DNA of 64,000 bases from Micromonospora profundi (GCF_011927785.1 NZ_JAATJK010000001.1:3100001-3164000); one strand, 5' to 3'; shown: positions 26,951-36,151, counted from the stretch's first letter. The notes: generated by a model not told the origin, from the letters alone. A program made the numbers and translations.

Positions 26951-28188
26951 CCACACTCTCCGAGCTGCTCGACGCGGGACAAACTCCCCAAGGTCACGGG
27001 CCCGGCGGGCAGCGTAGTGTGCCGGTGGACGTGACGCTGGAGCGGATCAGGCCGGTGCTGCCCCGTATGGGAGTGACACGGCTGGCGAACATCACGGGGC
27101 TGGACCGGATCGGCATCCCGGTGACCCTCTCGATCAGGCCCAACGGACGGGTGCTCAGCCTCGGCTCCGGCAAAGGGCTCACCCTGCCCGCGGCACTGGT
27201 ATCAGGGGCGATGGAGGCCCTCGAGCTGCACCACGCCGAGGTGCTGTGGCAGCCGGCGACCGTGCGCCGCACGTACGAGGAGATCCGCGGCGAGATGCCG
27301 GTGCCCGAGCCGGCCGACCTGCCGCTCGCCCGCTCGGCGCCGTTTCCCCACGACTGGCCCTACCAGTGGGTGTGCGGCTGGGATATCGTCGCTGGCGAGA
27401 AGGTGGCCCTGCCGCTGTCGATGATTCACATGGGTAACCGGCAGAGCCGGATCTTCGACCTCTTCTCGTTCCAGATCACCTCGAATGGGCTGGCCTCCGG
27501 CAACACCCTGAGCGAAGCCATCCATTCCGGCCTGCTGGAAGTCATCGAACGCGACGCCACCACATGTCATGCCGAGCGCTGGGAGCGAGGCGTGCCCCCG
27601 CCGCCGGCCCACCCGGACGTGCTGGCCCACCGCACGGTCCAGGAGCTGCTAGAGCGGATCAAGAAGACCGGCATGGACATCGTGGTCACCGACTGCACCG
27701 TCGACACCCGCGTGCCGGTGTTCCGGGCGACCGTCGTCGACGACGAGGAGCAGACCGCCGGGCGCTTCACCGGCTACGGCGCCCATCTCGACCCCGAGGT
27801 TGCCGTGATCCGCGCGATCACCGAGGCCGTGCAGGCGCATACCGTCACCATCGCGGGCTCCCGAGACGATCTCTACCGGCACCGCGAGCTGACTCGGCGG
27901 GCCGGTGCCAAGCAGGCCGGTTTCCTGCGGGCCGCCGCGCAACGCCCGGCCGCCGCAGCACCGCAGTCGCGGGCCGCACACACATTCGAGGAAGACGTGC
28001 GTCGGCTGATCGCCCTGCTGGGCGACGCCGGCCTGCGGAGGGTGGTCGTCGTCGACCTGAGCGTCCCGTGGTGCCCGGTGAACGTCGTCAAGGTCGTGGT
28101 GCCGGGCCTGGAGGGCTACCGCTTCGAGAATTTCGCGCCGGGCCACCGCGCCGTGGCGTTCGCACGGACAGCGGGCGGCGCGGCATGA
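26947..28188 (+). CDS. YcaO domain protein (TfuA-type thioamidation partner)
   Basis: A 413-residue YcaO ATP-dependent enzyme starting at GTG. ATP/Mg-binding motifs are visible: SGAMEALELHHAE (~86-98), EAIHSGLLEVIERDA (~189-203) and ITEAVQAH (~288-295). The C terminus ends in ARTAGGAA and lacks the PxPxP tail of azoline-forming YcaOs. No E1-like/ThiF cyclodehydratase partner is encoded, but TfuA follows directly with a four-base overlap. YcaO-TfuA pairs install peptide backbone thioamides (thioviridamide family, methyl-CoM reductase), so I infer thioamidation of the LanA peptide. Confidence 0.92.
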   Translation: MTTLSELLDAGQTPQGHGPGGQRSVPVDVTLERIRPVLPRMGVTRLANITGLDRIGIPVTLSIRPNGRVLSLGSGKGLTLPAALVSGAMEALELHHAEVLWQPATVRRTYEEIRGEMPVPEPADLPLARSAPFPHDWPYQWVCGWDIVAGEKVALPLSMIHMGNRQSRIFDLFSFQITSNGLASGNTLSEAIHSGLLEVIERDATTCHAERWERGVPPPPAHPDVLAHRTVQELLERIKKTGMDIVVTDCTVDTRVPVFRATVVDDEEQTAGRFTGYGAHLDPEVAVIRAITEAVQAHTVTIAGSRDDLYRHRELTRRAGAKQAGFLRAAAQRPAAAAPQSRAAHTFEEDVRRLIALLGDAGLRRVVVVDLSVPWCPVNVVKVVVPGLEGYRFENFAPGHRAVAFARTAGGAA

Positions 28189-29597
28189 CAGTCGTCGTCT
28201 TCCTCGGCCCCAGCCTGCCGTTGAGCGAAGCCCGCCGGATCCTGCCGGCCGCCACCTTCCTGCCGCCGGCCCGGCAGGGTGACATGGCGTCCTGGCTGGC
28301 GGAGCCGCCCGCCGCGATCGGGCTCATCGACGGTGAGTTCCACCAGTCGCGTTCGGTCTGGCACAAGGAGATCCTGCTGGTACTCGACCGGGGCGTGCAC
28401 GTCTTCGGGTCCTCCAGCATGGGTGCGCTGCGGGCCGCCGAACTCGAGCAGTTCGGCATGGCCGGCGTCGGTCAAGTCTTCGACCAGTTCGCCTCGGGCG
28501 AGCTCATCGACGATGACGAGGTGGCCTTGGTCTACCACCAGGACGACGGCGACTACGTTCACCTCTCCGAACCAATGGTCAATGTCCGCGCGACACTTGC
28601 GGCGGCGGAGCTGGCGGGCGTCATTTCAGCTCCGGTACGCGACCTCGCCGAGAAACACGCGAAGGATCTGCCGTACCCACACCGTTCCCGACCCGCTGTG
28701 CTACGCCGGTTGCAGGGCGAGGACGTACCGCAGGATCAGCTGGCAGGCCTGGCCGACTTCTGGCGAGACTCCGCCGTGGATGTCAAAGCCGACGATGCCC
28801 GTCTGCTGCTGAGCCTGCTGTGCAGCTTCGCCGCCGCGCCTCCTCCACCGCGGCTACCCACGTTCGAACTGGCCCGCAGCAGCAGCCTTGATGCCCTCTA
28901 CGACCGCGAGCGCCGGGTTCCCGTGTCCGGGCATGGCATCGCCCTCGACACGATCGCGGAGTTCGTGCAGGTGCACCATCCGAATGCCGCGGCCTTGAAC
29001 GAAGCGGTCCTCGACCGGGCACTGGCCGCGACCCTCGACCAACTCCTGCACATTGAGCCGACCCCCGCCGAGGTCGATCTCGAGATCACCCGGTGGCGGA
29101 TTCGGCACCACCAAACCGGGGACGCCGACTTTGCCGCCTGGCTGAGCCGCAACCATCAGAGCGCCGAGGAGTTCCGACTACTGGCCCGCGACGCGGCCGG
29201 GCGGCGGGCGCTGCGGCGCTGGCTGGTCTACTCCCGGCACGTTGAACGCACAACCCGGCTCACCTTGGACCACCTGCGCTGGAACGACGAATACGAGCGA
29301 TGGTCACGCGCTGCGGCCGGTCACAACGCGGAGCCCGACGCGGACGACCTGGCCCCGTTGACCGATGACGAGATCACCAAGTTGGTCGGCGAACACGCCT
29401 GGTGGGGCGGGCAACCGGTCGATACCGAGCTTGGCAACCTGGCCGAGGAGGCCGGCTTCAACTCCGGTCTGCACCTGTTGTCCGCGCTTGTCGTCGCGAA
29501 GCGGCTGCGCGGCCGTCTGCTCGCCAGCCTCCTGGCTGCCGTCGCAGCCGAGCACTCCACGCCGACCCCGGCACCGAGAAAGGATCCGGCGACATGA
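28185..29597 (+). CDS. tfuA: TfuA-like protein
   Basis: A 470-residue protein; ATG at 28185 overlaps the ycaO stop. The N-terminal ~170 residues are the TfuA core, with a VVVFLGPSLP strand start, GLIDGEFHQSRSVWHKEIL (about 47-65) and a GSSSMGALRAAEL motif (about 75-87). The remaining ~280 residues are a helical extension with a proline-rich spot near 225. TfuA partners YcaO in thioamide formation, probably by sulfur delivery or substrate activation. The stop overlaps the start of the halogenase-like gene. Confidence 0.92.
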   Translation: MTVVVFLGPSLPLSEARRILPAATFLPPARQGDMASWLAEPPAAIGLIDGEFHQSRSVWHKEILLVLDRGVHVFGSSSMGALRAAELEQFGMAGVGQVFDQFASGELIDDDEVALVYHQDDGDYVHLSEPMVNVRATLAAAELAGVISAPVRDLAEKHAKDLPYPHRSRPAVLRRLQGEDVPQDQLAGLADFWRDSAVDVKADDARLLLSLLCSFAAAPPPPRLPTFELARSSSLDALYDRERRVPVSGHGIALDTIAEFVQVHHPNAAALNEAVLDRALAATLDQLLHIEPTPAEVDLEITRWRIRHHQTGDADFAAWLSRNHQSAEEFRLLARDAAGRRALRRWLVYSRHVERTTRLTLDHLRWNDEYERWSRAAAGHNAEPDADDLAPLTDDEITKLVGEHAWWGGQPVDTELGNLAEEAGFNSGLHLLSALVVAKRLRGRLLASLLAAVAAEHSTPTPAPRKDPAT

Positions 29598-31297
29598 CCG
29601 ATGGTCAGCTCGACCTACTCATCTCCATGATGGACGCCGACGGGGCGACCCGAGTGCGTGGCTGGCTCAGCGACTCACGCGGCCTCAACGTGCGGCGGTT
29701 GTCCGCCGGCAGCGAGCGCACGGCCGACACGATGCCCCGCCCTCGTGCCGACGACCCGCAGGCAGTTCGCCACATCGGCATCATCGGCGGTGGCACCGCA
29801 GGTTATCTCACCGCCCTGGCGCTGCGCGCGAAGCGACCCTGGCTCGAGGTGACCCTGGTGGAGTCGACGTCGATACCGATCATCGGCGTCGGCGAGTCCA
29901 CCACCCCGGCGATGGTGTCCTTCCTGCACCACTATCTCGGCATCGACCCGCACGAGCTCTACCAGAAGGTGCGGCCCACCTGGAAGCAGGGAATCCGCTT
30001 CGAGTGGGGTCCGGATCCGGACGGCTTTCAGGCGCCCTTCGACTGGGACACCAACTCGATCGGCATCCGCGGCTCGCTAGCGGCGCAGGGCGACATCAAT
30101 GCCTCGTCGGTGCAGGCGCTGCTGATGAAGGCGGGCCGAACCCCGGTCTTCGATCTCGGCGACGGCGAGTACCTCTCCTTGATGAAGTATCTGCCCTTCG
30201 CATACCACCTGGACAACGCGCGCTTCGTGGCCTACCTCACCGAGCTGGCCCTGGCCAACGGGGTCCGGCACATCGACTCCCGGATCGCCGAGGTGGTCCG
30301 CTCCGCCGACGACTGGGTGGATCACCTGCGGATGGCCGACGGGCGGACGCTCAACTTCGACATGTACGTGGACTGCACCGGCTTTCCGTCGGTGCTGCTC
30401 GGTAAGGGGCTCGGCACGCCGTATCGCAGCTTTGCCGACAGCCTCTTCACCGACTCGGCGGTCACCGGCAACGTCGACCACGGCGGGCATCTCAACCCGT
30501 TCACCACGGCGAAGACCATGGATGCCGGGTGGTGCTGGAGCATCCCGACCAGGGAGAGCAATCACCTCGGGTACGTGTACTCCTCAGCCGCACTGTCCGA
30601 CGAGACGGCCGCCGACGAGCTGGCCCGACGGTTCCCCGGGGTGAGCGAGCCCCGGCAGGTGCGCTTCCGGACCGGACGGCACGAGCAGATCTGGCGCGGC
30701 AACGTGATGGGTGTCGGCAACTCCTACGCCTTCGTCGAGCCCCTCGAGTCCAGCGGCCTGCTGATGATCACTTGGGCGATCATGGCGCTGGTCTCCACGC
30801 TGCCAGCCTCCTGGGCTGATCCGCAGCCGCAGGCCCTGGTCAACACGGCGATGGCCGACCGATGGGACGCGATCCGCTGGTTCCTGGCAGTGCACTACCG
30901 CTTCAACACCCGCCTGGATACACCGTTCTGGAAGGACGTCCGGGAACGGACCGACATCTCCGGCCTGCAACCGCTGCTGGACGTATACGCGGCCGGTGCG
31001 CCGCTGCGGTTCCGGGACAAGCTGACGCTCAGCTTCGCCAACGGGTCCGCACCGACCTTCTACGGCATCGCCGGCATCGATACCATCCTGCTGGGCCAGA
31101 AGGTCCCCGCCCGGCTGGTCCCGCCAGCCGAGCCGCTGGAGCACTGGCGGCGCCGCAAGGCCGGCGCCGAGGCCCTGGTACGTCACGCACTGCCGCACGC
31201 CGACGCGCTCGCGGCCTTCGACACCGAGCCCCGCCTGCTGAACGAGCTCCTCGAGGACTCCGACAGCTGGGCCCGGCCCGGTCTCGCGTTCGGCTGA
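29594..31297 (+). CDS. tryptophan-halogenase-like flavoprotein, catalytic Lys absent
   Basis: A 567-residue FAD-dependent protein; ATG at 29594 overlaps the tfuA stop. After an N-terminal ~57-residue extension come the FAD motif IIGGGTAGY (63-71), GVGESTTP (98-105), the halogenase motif WCWSIP, and VEPLESSG, which matches the region holding PrnA Glu346. Aligned by eye without gaps to PrnA from ESxxIPxIGVGE to LGI, the position of catalytic Lys79 is Ser109. Known flavin halogenases need that lysine, so this enzyme may hydroxylate or oxidise Trp instead, or use another residue. Trp39 and Trp46 of LanA are the natural candidate substrates. The flavin reductase on the other arm would supply FADH2. 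Confidence 0.9.
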   Translation: MTDGQLDLLISMMDADGATRVRGWLSDSRGLNVRRLSAGSERTADTMPRPRADDPQAVRHIGIIGGGTAGYLTALALRAKRPWLEVTLVESTSIPIIGVGESTTPAMVSFLHHYLGIDPHELYQKVRPTWKQGIRFEWGPDPDGFQAPFDWDTNSIGIRGSLAAQGDINASSVQALLMKAGRTPVFDLGDGEYLSLMKYLPFAYHLDNARFVAYLTELALANGVRHIDSRIAEVVRSADDWVDHLRMADGRTLNFDMYVDCTGFPSVLLGKGLGTPYRSFADSLFTDSAVTGNVDHGGHLNPFTTAKTMDAGWCWSIPTRESNHLGYVYSSAALSDETAADELARRFPGVSEPRQVRFRTGRHEQIWRGNVMGVGNSYAFVEPLESSGLLMITWAIMALVSTLPASWADPQPQALVNTAMADRWDAIRWFLAVHYRFNTRLDTPFWKDVRERTDISGLQPLLDVYAAGAPLRFRDKLTLSFANGSAPTFYGIAGIDTILLGQKVPARLVPPAEPLEHWRRRKAGAEALVRHALPHADALAAFDTEPRLLNELLEDSDSWARPGLAFG

Positions 31298-31328
31298 TCA
31301 CAACCATCTCTCACGATCGGAGACAACG

Positions 31329-32102
31329 ATGTTCTTTGTGGACCGACGGCAGCTACTCAGGATGGCGGCCGGCACCGTGGCGGCGGCCGGGCTAGTCGGC
31401 GTCGACGCCGGGCCCGCTTCGGCCACCGCCCGGCCACGACCCCTGCCCCCGGTGCCGGGAATGCACGGAGACCGGGTCATGAACGAGCTGTGGTACGAGT
31501 ACGAGATGGTCTTCTATTACGATCCGAGCCAGGAGATCCAGGATGCTTATGCAGCCGTCGGCGACGCGTTCGGTGGCTCGGCGGAAGGGCTCTACAACGT
31601 CTTCCTGCTGACCCGGCAGGCCGGCACCTACCCCGACAAGTTCTACACCCGGGTCGCGCCGGCGAAGGCCGCCTATCAGGTGTTGTCGAGGGCACAGCTC
31701 GAGATCCTGACCAGATGGTGCCGCACGGACCGGGACCTTGCCCGCGCTTTCAGGCTGCTCGGCGAGGGCACTCTCTACGACCCTCGGATGGCGGACGGCT
31801 ATCACGTGCACATGATGAACACCGGGCCCAACGGTGAGCCGCCGATGAACTGGCACACCTGGCACGCCTACAACCGCGCAATGATCATGCTTGAGATTAG
31901 CCCGGAACGTTGGGGCAGGATCGACGAGCTCACCGGCATGGCGTGGGCGGTCCAGAGCATCGCGAAGCCGCAACCGGAGACCCTTAACGCTCCCCTGGAC
32001 CGGCAGGTCGCCCGCAAGCTGGAGCGGCACTGGTCGCGGCTGACCCCGGACGAGCTGGACGTGGCCTTCGACGCCTTTCCCTACCCACCCGACCTGGGTT
32101 GA
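31329..32102 (+). CDS. Tat-exported protein of unknown function
   Basis: A 257-residue protein, 31 bases after the halogenase-like gene, with a CGGAGA site. It starts with a twin-arginine signal (DRRQLLRMAAG, then a short hydrophobic stretch and ASATA cleavage region), so it is exported folded, probably with a cofactor. The mature part has no membrane segments. A His/Met-rich patch (YHVHMMNT and NWHTWHAYNR, about residues 157-182) could bind a metal. I do not recognise the family. As last gene of the arm it may be an extracellular maturase or immunity protein. Confidence 0.8.
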   Translation: MFFVDRRQLLRMAAGTVAAAGLVGVDAGPASATARPRPLPPVPGMHGDRVMNELWYEYEMVFYYDPSQEIQDAYAAVGDAFGGSAEGLYNVFLLTRQAGTYPDKFYTRVAPAKAAYQVLSRAQLEILTRWCRTDRDLARAFRLLGEGTLYDPRMADGYHVHMMNTGPNGEPPMNWHTWHAYNRAMIMLEISPERWGRIDELTGMAWAVQSIAKPQPETLNAPLDRQVARKLERHWSRLTPDELDVAFDAFPYPPDLG

Positions 32103-32111
32103 CCGTCGGAT

Positions 32112-32149
32112 GCCGAACGGGCCACCGGATCTCCGGTGGCCCGTTCGGC
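32112..32149. terminator. bidirectional terminator hairpin
   Basis: A perfect 17-bp stem (32112-32128 and 32133-32149) with the loop ATCT, placed between two convergent genes that stop at 32102 (+) and 32154 (-). It serves both directions; no strong T-tract is seen on either side. Confidence 0.85.
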
Positions 32150-32153
32150 CGAG

Positions 32154-33443
32154 TCAAGCGTCCTGCAGTACAGCCCGCCGTTGCTCCTCAGGGGTCTCCT
32201 CAATGCGGCGCATGGCGATCCGCAGCAGCGGCGGCGCCATGATCGAGGTCACCACCGCGACCAGCACGATGATCGTGTAGAAGCGGATGTCGAGAATACC
32301 GAGCCGCAGTCCGACCGTGGCGATCACGATCTCCACCACCCCGCGGGCGTTCATCGCGGCACCGAGTGCGGTGCCCTCCCACAGCCCGAGCCGGCTCAGC
32401 CGGGCGCCGAGATAGGCACCCGCGAACTTCCCTACGATCGCGACGACGAGCGCTGCCGCCGCGACGGCGATCATCTTTCCGCCGGCTAGGGTCGTGAAGT
32501 CGACCCGCAGCCCTGCTGTCGCGAGGAACAGCGGCGCGAGGACCGTGAGGACGACGGTGCGCAGCGCACCGAGCCCCCCGGAACCACCTGCCCGGCCCAC
32601 AAGCGCACCGGCGAGGAACGCTCCGAACACGGCCTCGAGCCCCAGCGCGTGCGAGACCGTCGCACCCACGATGATTACCACGACGATGGCCGGAATTCGT
32701 AGCCGAGGCTCGTCGGACGCGTGGATCCGCACCAACAGTCGGCGCAGCAGCGGCAGGCCCACCACCACAGCGACAGCGACGAACGCGACGAGCACCAGGA
32801 CCGATGTCGCCACCGCCCCGGCTGTCAGCGCGGACGCGGCCATCGCCGCCACGACGGAGAGCATGAACCAGGCCATCACGTCGTCGAGCGTTCCCGCCAT
32901 CAGCGCCAGCTGGGCGACATCGCGATGCAGCAACCGCATGTCGGTCAGCGTCTTGGCGATGACCGGGATGGCACTGACACACATCGCCACGCTCAGGAAG
33001 AGCGCGAAGACGGTGCGGTCCACCCCGGCGGGCAGCAGTTCGCCCGGCAATGCGTGACCGAGCGCCAGGCCCAGCACGAACGGCACCACCAGACCCGCCC
33101 CGCTGACCCACACCGCAGCCGACCGGCGGCGCCGGAGCACGGTGAAGTCGAGCTGTGTCGCGGCGAGCCCGACCAGCAGTAGCACGCCGATCTGACTGAC
33201 CGCGTCAACGAGATGTGCCGCCTCGGCACCCCGCGGCAGCAGCCGCTCCGCGACACCCGGAGCCACGCTGCCCAGCAGGGACGGGCCGAGCAGCACCCCC
33301 GTGCACAGCTCACCGACGATCGGGGGCATCCCGCAACGCATGGCGAGCCGGCCGAGCAGCGTCGCCACCGCCAACAGCAGCGCGATCTGCACGAGAAACC
33401 ACAGCAGTTGGTCGCCGCCAAGGGGCGGCGCCAGCGGCGTCAC
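32154..33443 (-). CDS. cation/proton antiporter (CPA2, KefB/RosB-like)
   Basis: A 429-residue membrane protein with about thirteen hydrophobic segments. Family signs are the MPPIVGELCTGVLLGP helix near the N terminus, the TLDDVMAW motif with paired acidic residues in the ion-binding helix, and a GAFLAGALVGR helix. It exchanges H+ for Na+ or K+. The GTG start overlaps the stop of the LmbU-type gene (GTGA), so it is co-transcribed with a secondary metabolism regulator. It may serve in self-resistance or ion balance. Confidence 0.9.
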   Translation of the reverse strand: MTPLAPPLGGDQLLWFLVQIALLLAVATLLGRLAMRCGMPPIVGELCTGVLLGPSLLGSVAPGVAERLLPRGAEAAHLVDAVSQIGVLLLVGLAATQLDFTVLRRRRSAAVWVSGAGLVVPFVLGLALGHALPGELLPAGVDRTVFALFLSVAMCVSAIPVIAKTLTDMRLLHRDVAQLALMAGTLDDVMAWFMLSVVAAMAASALTAGAVATSVLVLVAFVAVAVVVGLPLLRRLLVRIHASDEPRLRIPAIVVVIIVGATVSHALGLEAVFGAFLAGALVGRAGGSGGLGALRTVVLTVLAPLFLATAGLRVDFTTLAGGKMIAVAAAALVVAIVGKFAGAYLGARLSRLGLWEGTALGAAMNARGVVEIVIATVGLRLGILDIRFYTIIVLVAVVTSIMAPPLLRIAMRRIEETPEEQRRAVLQDA

Positions 33444-34105
33444 CCGTGTGCCTCGATCGCCTCACCTGCCGCAACGCCGCGCTGAGCCGAGTCGACTGCG
33501 GCGTTCCGCTGGGCTTCCTCAGTCAGCACGCTGGCGATCCACTGAGGCAGCTCCTGCTGGGCACGTTTCGCCGCCTCCTGCCAGGCCTGCGCCTGTTCCT
33601 GCGGGATGTTGACCGACACCCGGACCGCCGAGGCGCGGCTTGTCCCGGCCTCGCTGGCCCGGGCCTCGCGCAGGTTGTTGCGCAGCTGGTTTCTCGACCA
33701 CTTGAGGCGCTCCGCCTTGTCGAGCCACTTGTCCTGGTCGGGCGGCGGCAGCGCGGCGACCTCGGCGTGGTGCTGGAACGACAGGGTGTGCCGGCGCCGG
33801 CCGGCCTGGAATCGGCCCGCCACCCAGGCGTAGTTGCGCAGGGTTTGATAGTCGAGCTCGGTTTCCTTGATCGCGCGCTGATAGCGGTCCGGATAGGTGC
33901 GTTGGCCGTAGACGAGCCAGTCACCGAGCCACCAGACTGACGATTCTGAGATCGCCCCGATCCGCAGGCCGATGCGCTTCCACTCCTCCACCGGCAGGTT
34001 CGCCCGTATGTGCAGAGAGGTCCGGCGCATGACGGCGAGATCGGGGTTAACAGCATGGGTAGCACCTTGCCTGGAAACGGAACTCCGGCGGGCTGCTGTC
34101 GGCAT
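33440..34105 (-). CDS. LmbU-family transcriptional regulator
   Basis: A 221-residue protein with a GGAGGAG site and ATG at 34103-34105. The core matches what I recall of LmbU/NovE/HrmB regulators: LPVEEWKRIGLRIGAISES, SSVWWLGDWLVYGQ, YQTLRNYAWVAGRF and HHAEVAALPPPDQDKWL. The C-terminal third is charged and helical. Such regulators activate lincomycin, novobiocin and hormaomycin pathways directly. It is the only cluster-type regulator in the window's biosynthetic half, so it probably controls the RiPP and/or NRPS operons. Confidence 0.88.
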   Translation of the reverse strand: MPTAARRSSVSRQGATHAVNPDLAVMRRTSLHIRANLPVEEWKRIGLRIGAISESSVWWLGDWLVYGQRTYPDRYQRAIKETELDYQTLRNYAWVAGRFQAGRRRHTLSFQHHAEVAALPPPDQDKWLDKAERLKWSRNQLRNNLREARASEAGTSRASAVRVSVNIPQEQAQAWQEAAKRAQQELPQWIASVLTEEAQRNAAVDSAQRGVAAGEAIEAHG

Positions 34106-35004
34106 TACTCCTCCGTGTCATCGATGTGCACGACGCAGCCGGAAACCCGGTAATAAAGGTAAGGCGACCTGGCTACGGCGCCACTGCACTCCGGGGCTCC
34201 GTGCAGCACGGCACGGCCGGAGTACATGGTGGGCAGCCTGTCGACCGAAAGAACTACCGGCTCGCTGTCGTACAGAGGTCATTGGCACACAGCGGTTTAC
34301 GAGCGCACCAGGGAAAGGGGCGCCGCGCCGGCAGCAATCATTGCAGCGAAGAGTTGACCATAGCTTCATCCCCCCGTAGATGAGCGTGTGGACATGTGAT
34401 ATTCAAGCAACTCTCAGAATCGCCGCTTGCCCAATGCGTTTAGCTGCGGCCGAGATGATCACGAGTTGCACACCTGTCCACCATAGACCATCGATACGAT
34501 GTCGAGCAAGATGCGCATCGATGGATTTCCTGAGTTCAGCTGGTCGCCGCAGGTGGCCCGCCAAATTCGTACGTACGCAAGCCTTCCACCGACACCGCCG
34601 CCCCCCGGGCGCAGTCATCGAGACGACAGAAAACCCTCTACATCCGAGAGGACCATCTCCTGGACAGGGTTCGACACGACAGCTGCCTGCGTCGGCACCA
34701 CCCGGCGATGCGCGACCAGGATCCAGACAGCGTCGCAGGCTACCTGCGGCTCAACAACATGATCATCGTGTGTGACCACGACGCCTGGACCATCGAAACC
34801 GACACGGCGGTCCTCCCGCTCACCGCCCCGACGAACGCCCTGACCCGCACAGCAAATATCCCCGCCCAACGGGACGGGGATCGCTCGAAACGCGAAGAGA
34901 AATCACGCTTCGTGGGGAAATAATGTGTCCGAGCGACACGAACCATTGCCCCACCGCCGATTACGCTCGGCACGACTCTCAAGCTCGCGCAAGTCTAGCG
35001 ACAC
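34106..35004. other. intergenic stretch without a convincing gene
   Basis: About 900 bases with lower GC and no reading frame that shows actinobacterial codon-position bias for long. The right part near the LmbU start holds its promoter. A weakly coding-like plus-strand piece at about 34708-34923 (71 codons, RDQDPDSVAGYLRL...) has no usable ribosome binding site. It looks like decayed DNA at the cluster border. Confidence 0.6.
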
Positions 35005-35202
35005 CGTGGACATCAACTGGAGCGACGGCACGGTTGTCAAGGCCGGGGCAGAAACCGCTCATGACCGGGAGTTGTATCTGCCCCGCGGCTGGTGCGACGA
35101 CTTCCTCGAGAAGCTCACCGAGGTCGTTCAGCAGGAACCCGTTGACTTCGGCCGAAAACGTCTGATCTGGATCTTCTTCGCTGGTACCTCAAAAGTAGGT
35201 TC
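35005..35202 (+). pseudogene. short gene remnant, family unknown
   Basis: About 66 codons in one plus frame look protein-like (VDINWSDGTVVKAG, then ELYLPRGWCDDFLEKL, then GRKRLIWIFF). The open frame continues to 35431, but after about 35202 the translation becomes low-complexity and unlike the first part. I take it as the front of a broken gene. No family recognised. Confidence 0.4.
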
Positions 35203-35373
35203 CGAAGTTAAGCCTTGCCCGCAGTCGGCCTCAACAGGACGACCGGCGAATGCTCGCGGTGGCTCCCTCCATCCGCGGACATGCAGCTCGGCGATGCCGC
35301 CGGCAGCCGCACCGTCCCCATCCATAGTGGTCGCCCGCTCGGCGGATGTGATACGCGGTCCGGACGGGCGACA

Positions 35374-35912
35374 ATGGCGAAATGTCAGCGAGGGGACACT
35401 GACCGTGATCGCATCCTCGATAGCCGTTTAGAGGGCCCGGCCTGGGTCGAGCCGGGGCTGACGGCGCGTGCCGGCCGATACCCGTTGGCCGTGGAGGCGC
35501 CAGTCATGGCGGGCGTCGACATCCTGGTCCCCGGCGTCTCGACGCTGAGCCACTACGCCCGCTACTACGCCCTCTACTGGGCGCTGGCCGCCCACGCGGA
35601 GGCCACCGGCCTGGACGAACAGCGGTGCCGGCGGACCGAGGTGGCGCTCGCGGTGATCTCCCGGGCCGCCGGCACGGACGGCCCGGATCCAGCGCCGGCG
35701 CACGGCGTGGACGCCTTGGTCCGGCTCGCCCCGGAGCCGGGCCGCGAGTTCAGCGTCGCCGACCGTGAGGGCCAGCGGTCCTACTCGCCCCGGGCCTGGG
35801 GTTTCTGGTCCCAGTGGGCGGGTCGAGCATCAAGTTGGGCACCGTGACGGTGGATCGAGGCGCGCTGCGCAGCGGCCGGCACCCCTGCCCGCCGTCGATC
35901 GTCGACATGTTC
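35374..35912 (+). pseudogene. truncated, frameshifted hypothetical gene
   Basis: From the ATG at 35374 a frame encodes a coherent protein start (YPLAVEAPVMAGVDILVPG, HYARYYALYWALAAHAE). Near 35815 the sense moves to the next frame: GFWSQ is followed in the other frame by GGSSIKLGTVTVDRGALRS up to about 35912, where homology-like sequence stops. So the gene has a frameshift and has lost its 3' part. The family is unknown to me. Confidence 0.6.
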
Positions 35913-36150
35913 CAGATCGCGGACTCGGTGATCCGGTCTGGTTGCAGCCCCGGACCCGGGTCGGCTCGGACCGCGTTCTTGGCGTCGTCGCGCCGTGCCT
36001 GGGCGTCGGCGCTGTCGCTGGTGATGGTGTGCGGGGTGACGACGTAATCGAGGTCGCCCGGCTCACGGGCGGCGTCCCCGACCCAGGCCGCCATAGATGG
36101 CAGCACGTCGGGCGCTGCCCCACCGCCGGCCGGCGCTTACCACCCGCGGG
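35912..36150 (-). pseudogene. internal fragment of an AbiEii/nucleotidyltransferase-like gene
   Basis: The minus strand encodes VGDAAREPGDLDYVVTPHT and VRADPGPGLQPDRITESAIW, a pattern I associate with AbiEii/AbiGii-type nucleotidyltransferase toxins. The N terminus is cut where the IS256-family element begins (~36152) and the C terminus where the plus-strand relic ends (~35912). It is a double-ended fragment. Confidence 0.5.
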
Positions 36151-36151
36151 A

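Noticed and set aside
24983..28188. Thiopeptide pathway
   Set aside because: The core is Ser/Cys-rich and a YcaO is present, but there is no pyridine synthase, no ThiF/E1 cyclodehydratase and no azoline dehydrogenase; LanC and a fused LanB fit a lanthipeptide.
28185..29597. Thioviridamide-type (thioamitide) cluster
   Set aside because: TfuA-YcaO is shared, but the hydrophobic Ala/Val-rich core, the kinase-like and LanD-like proteins of that class are missing.
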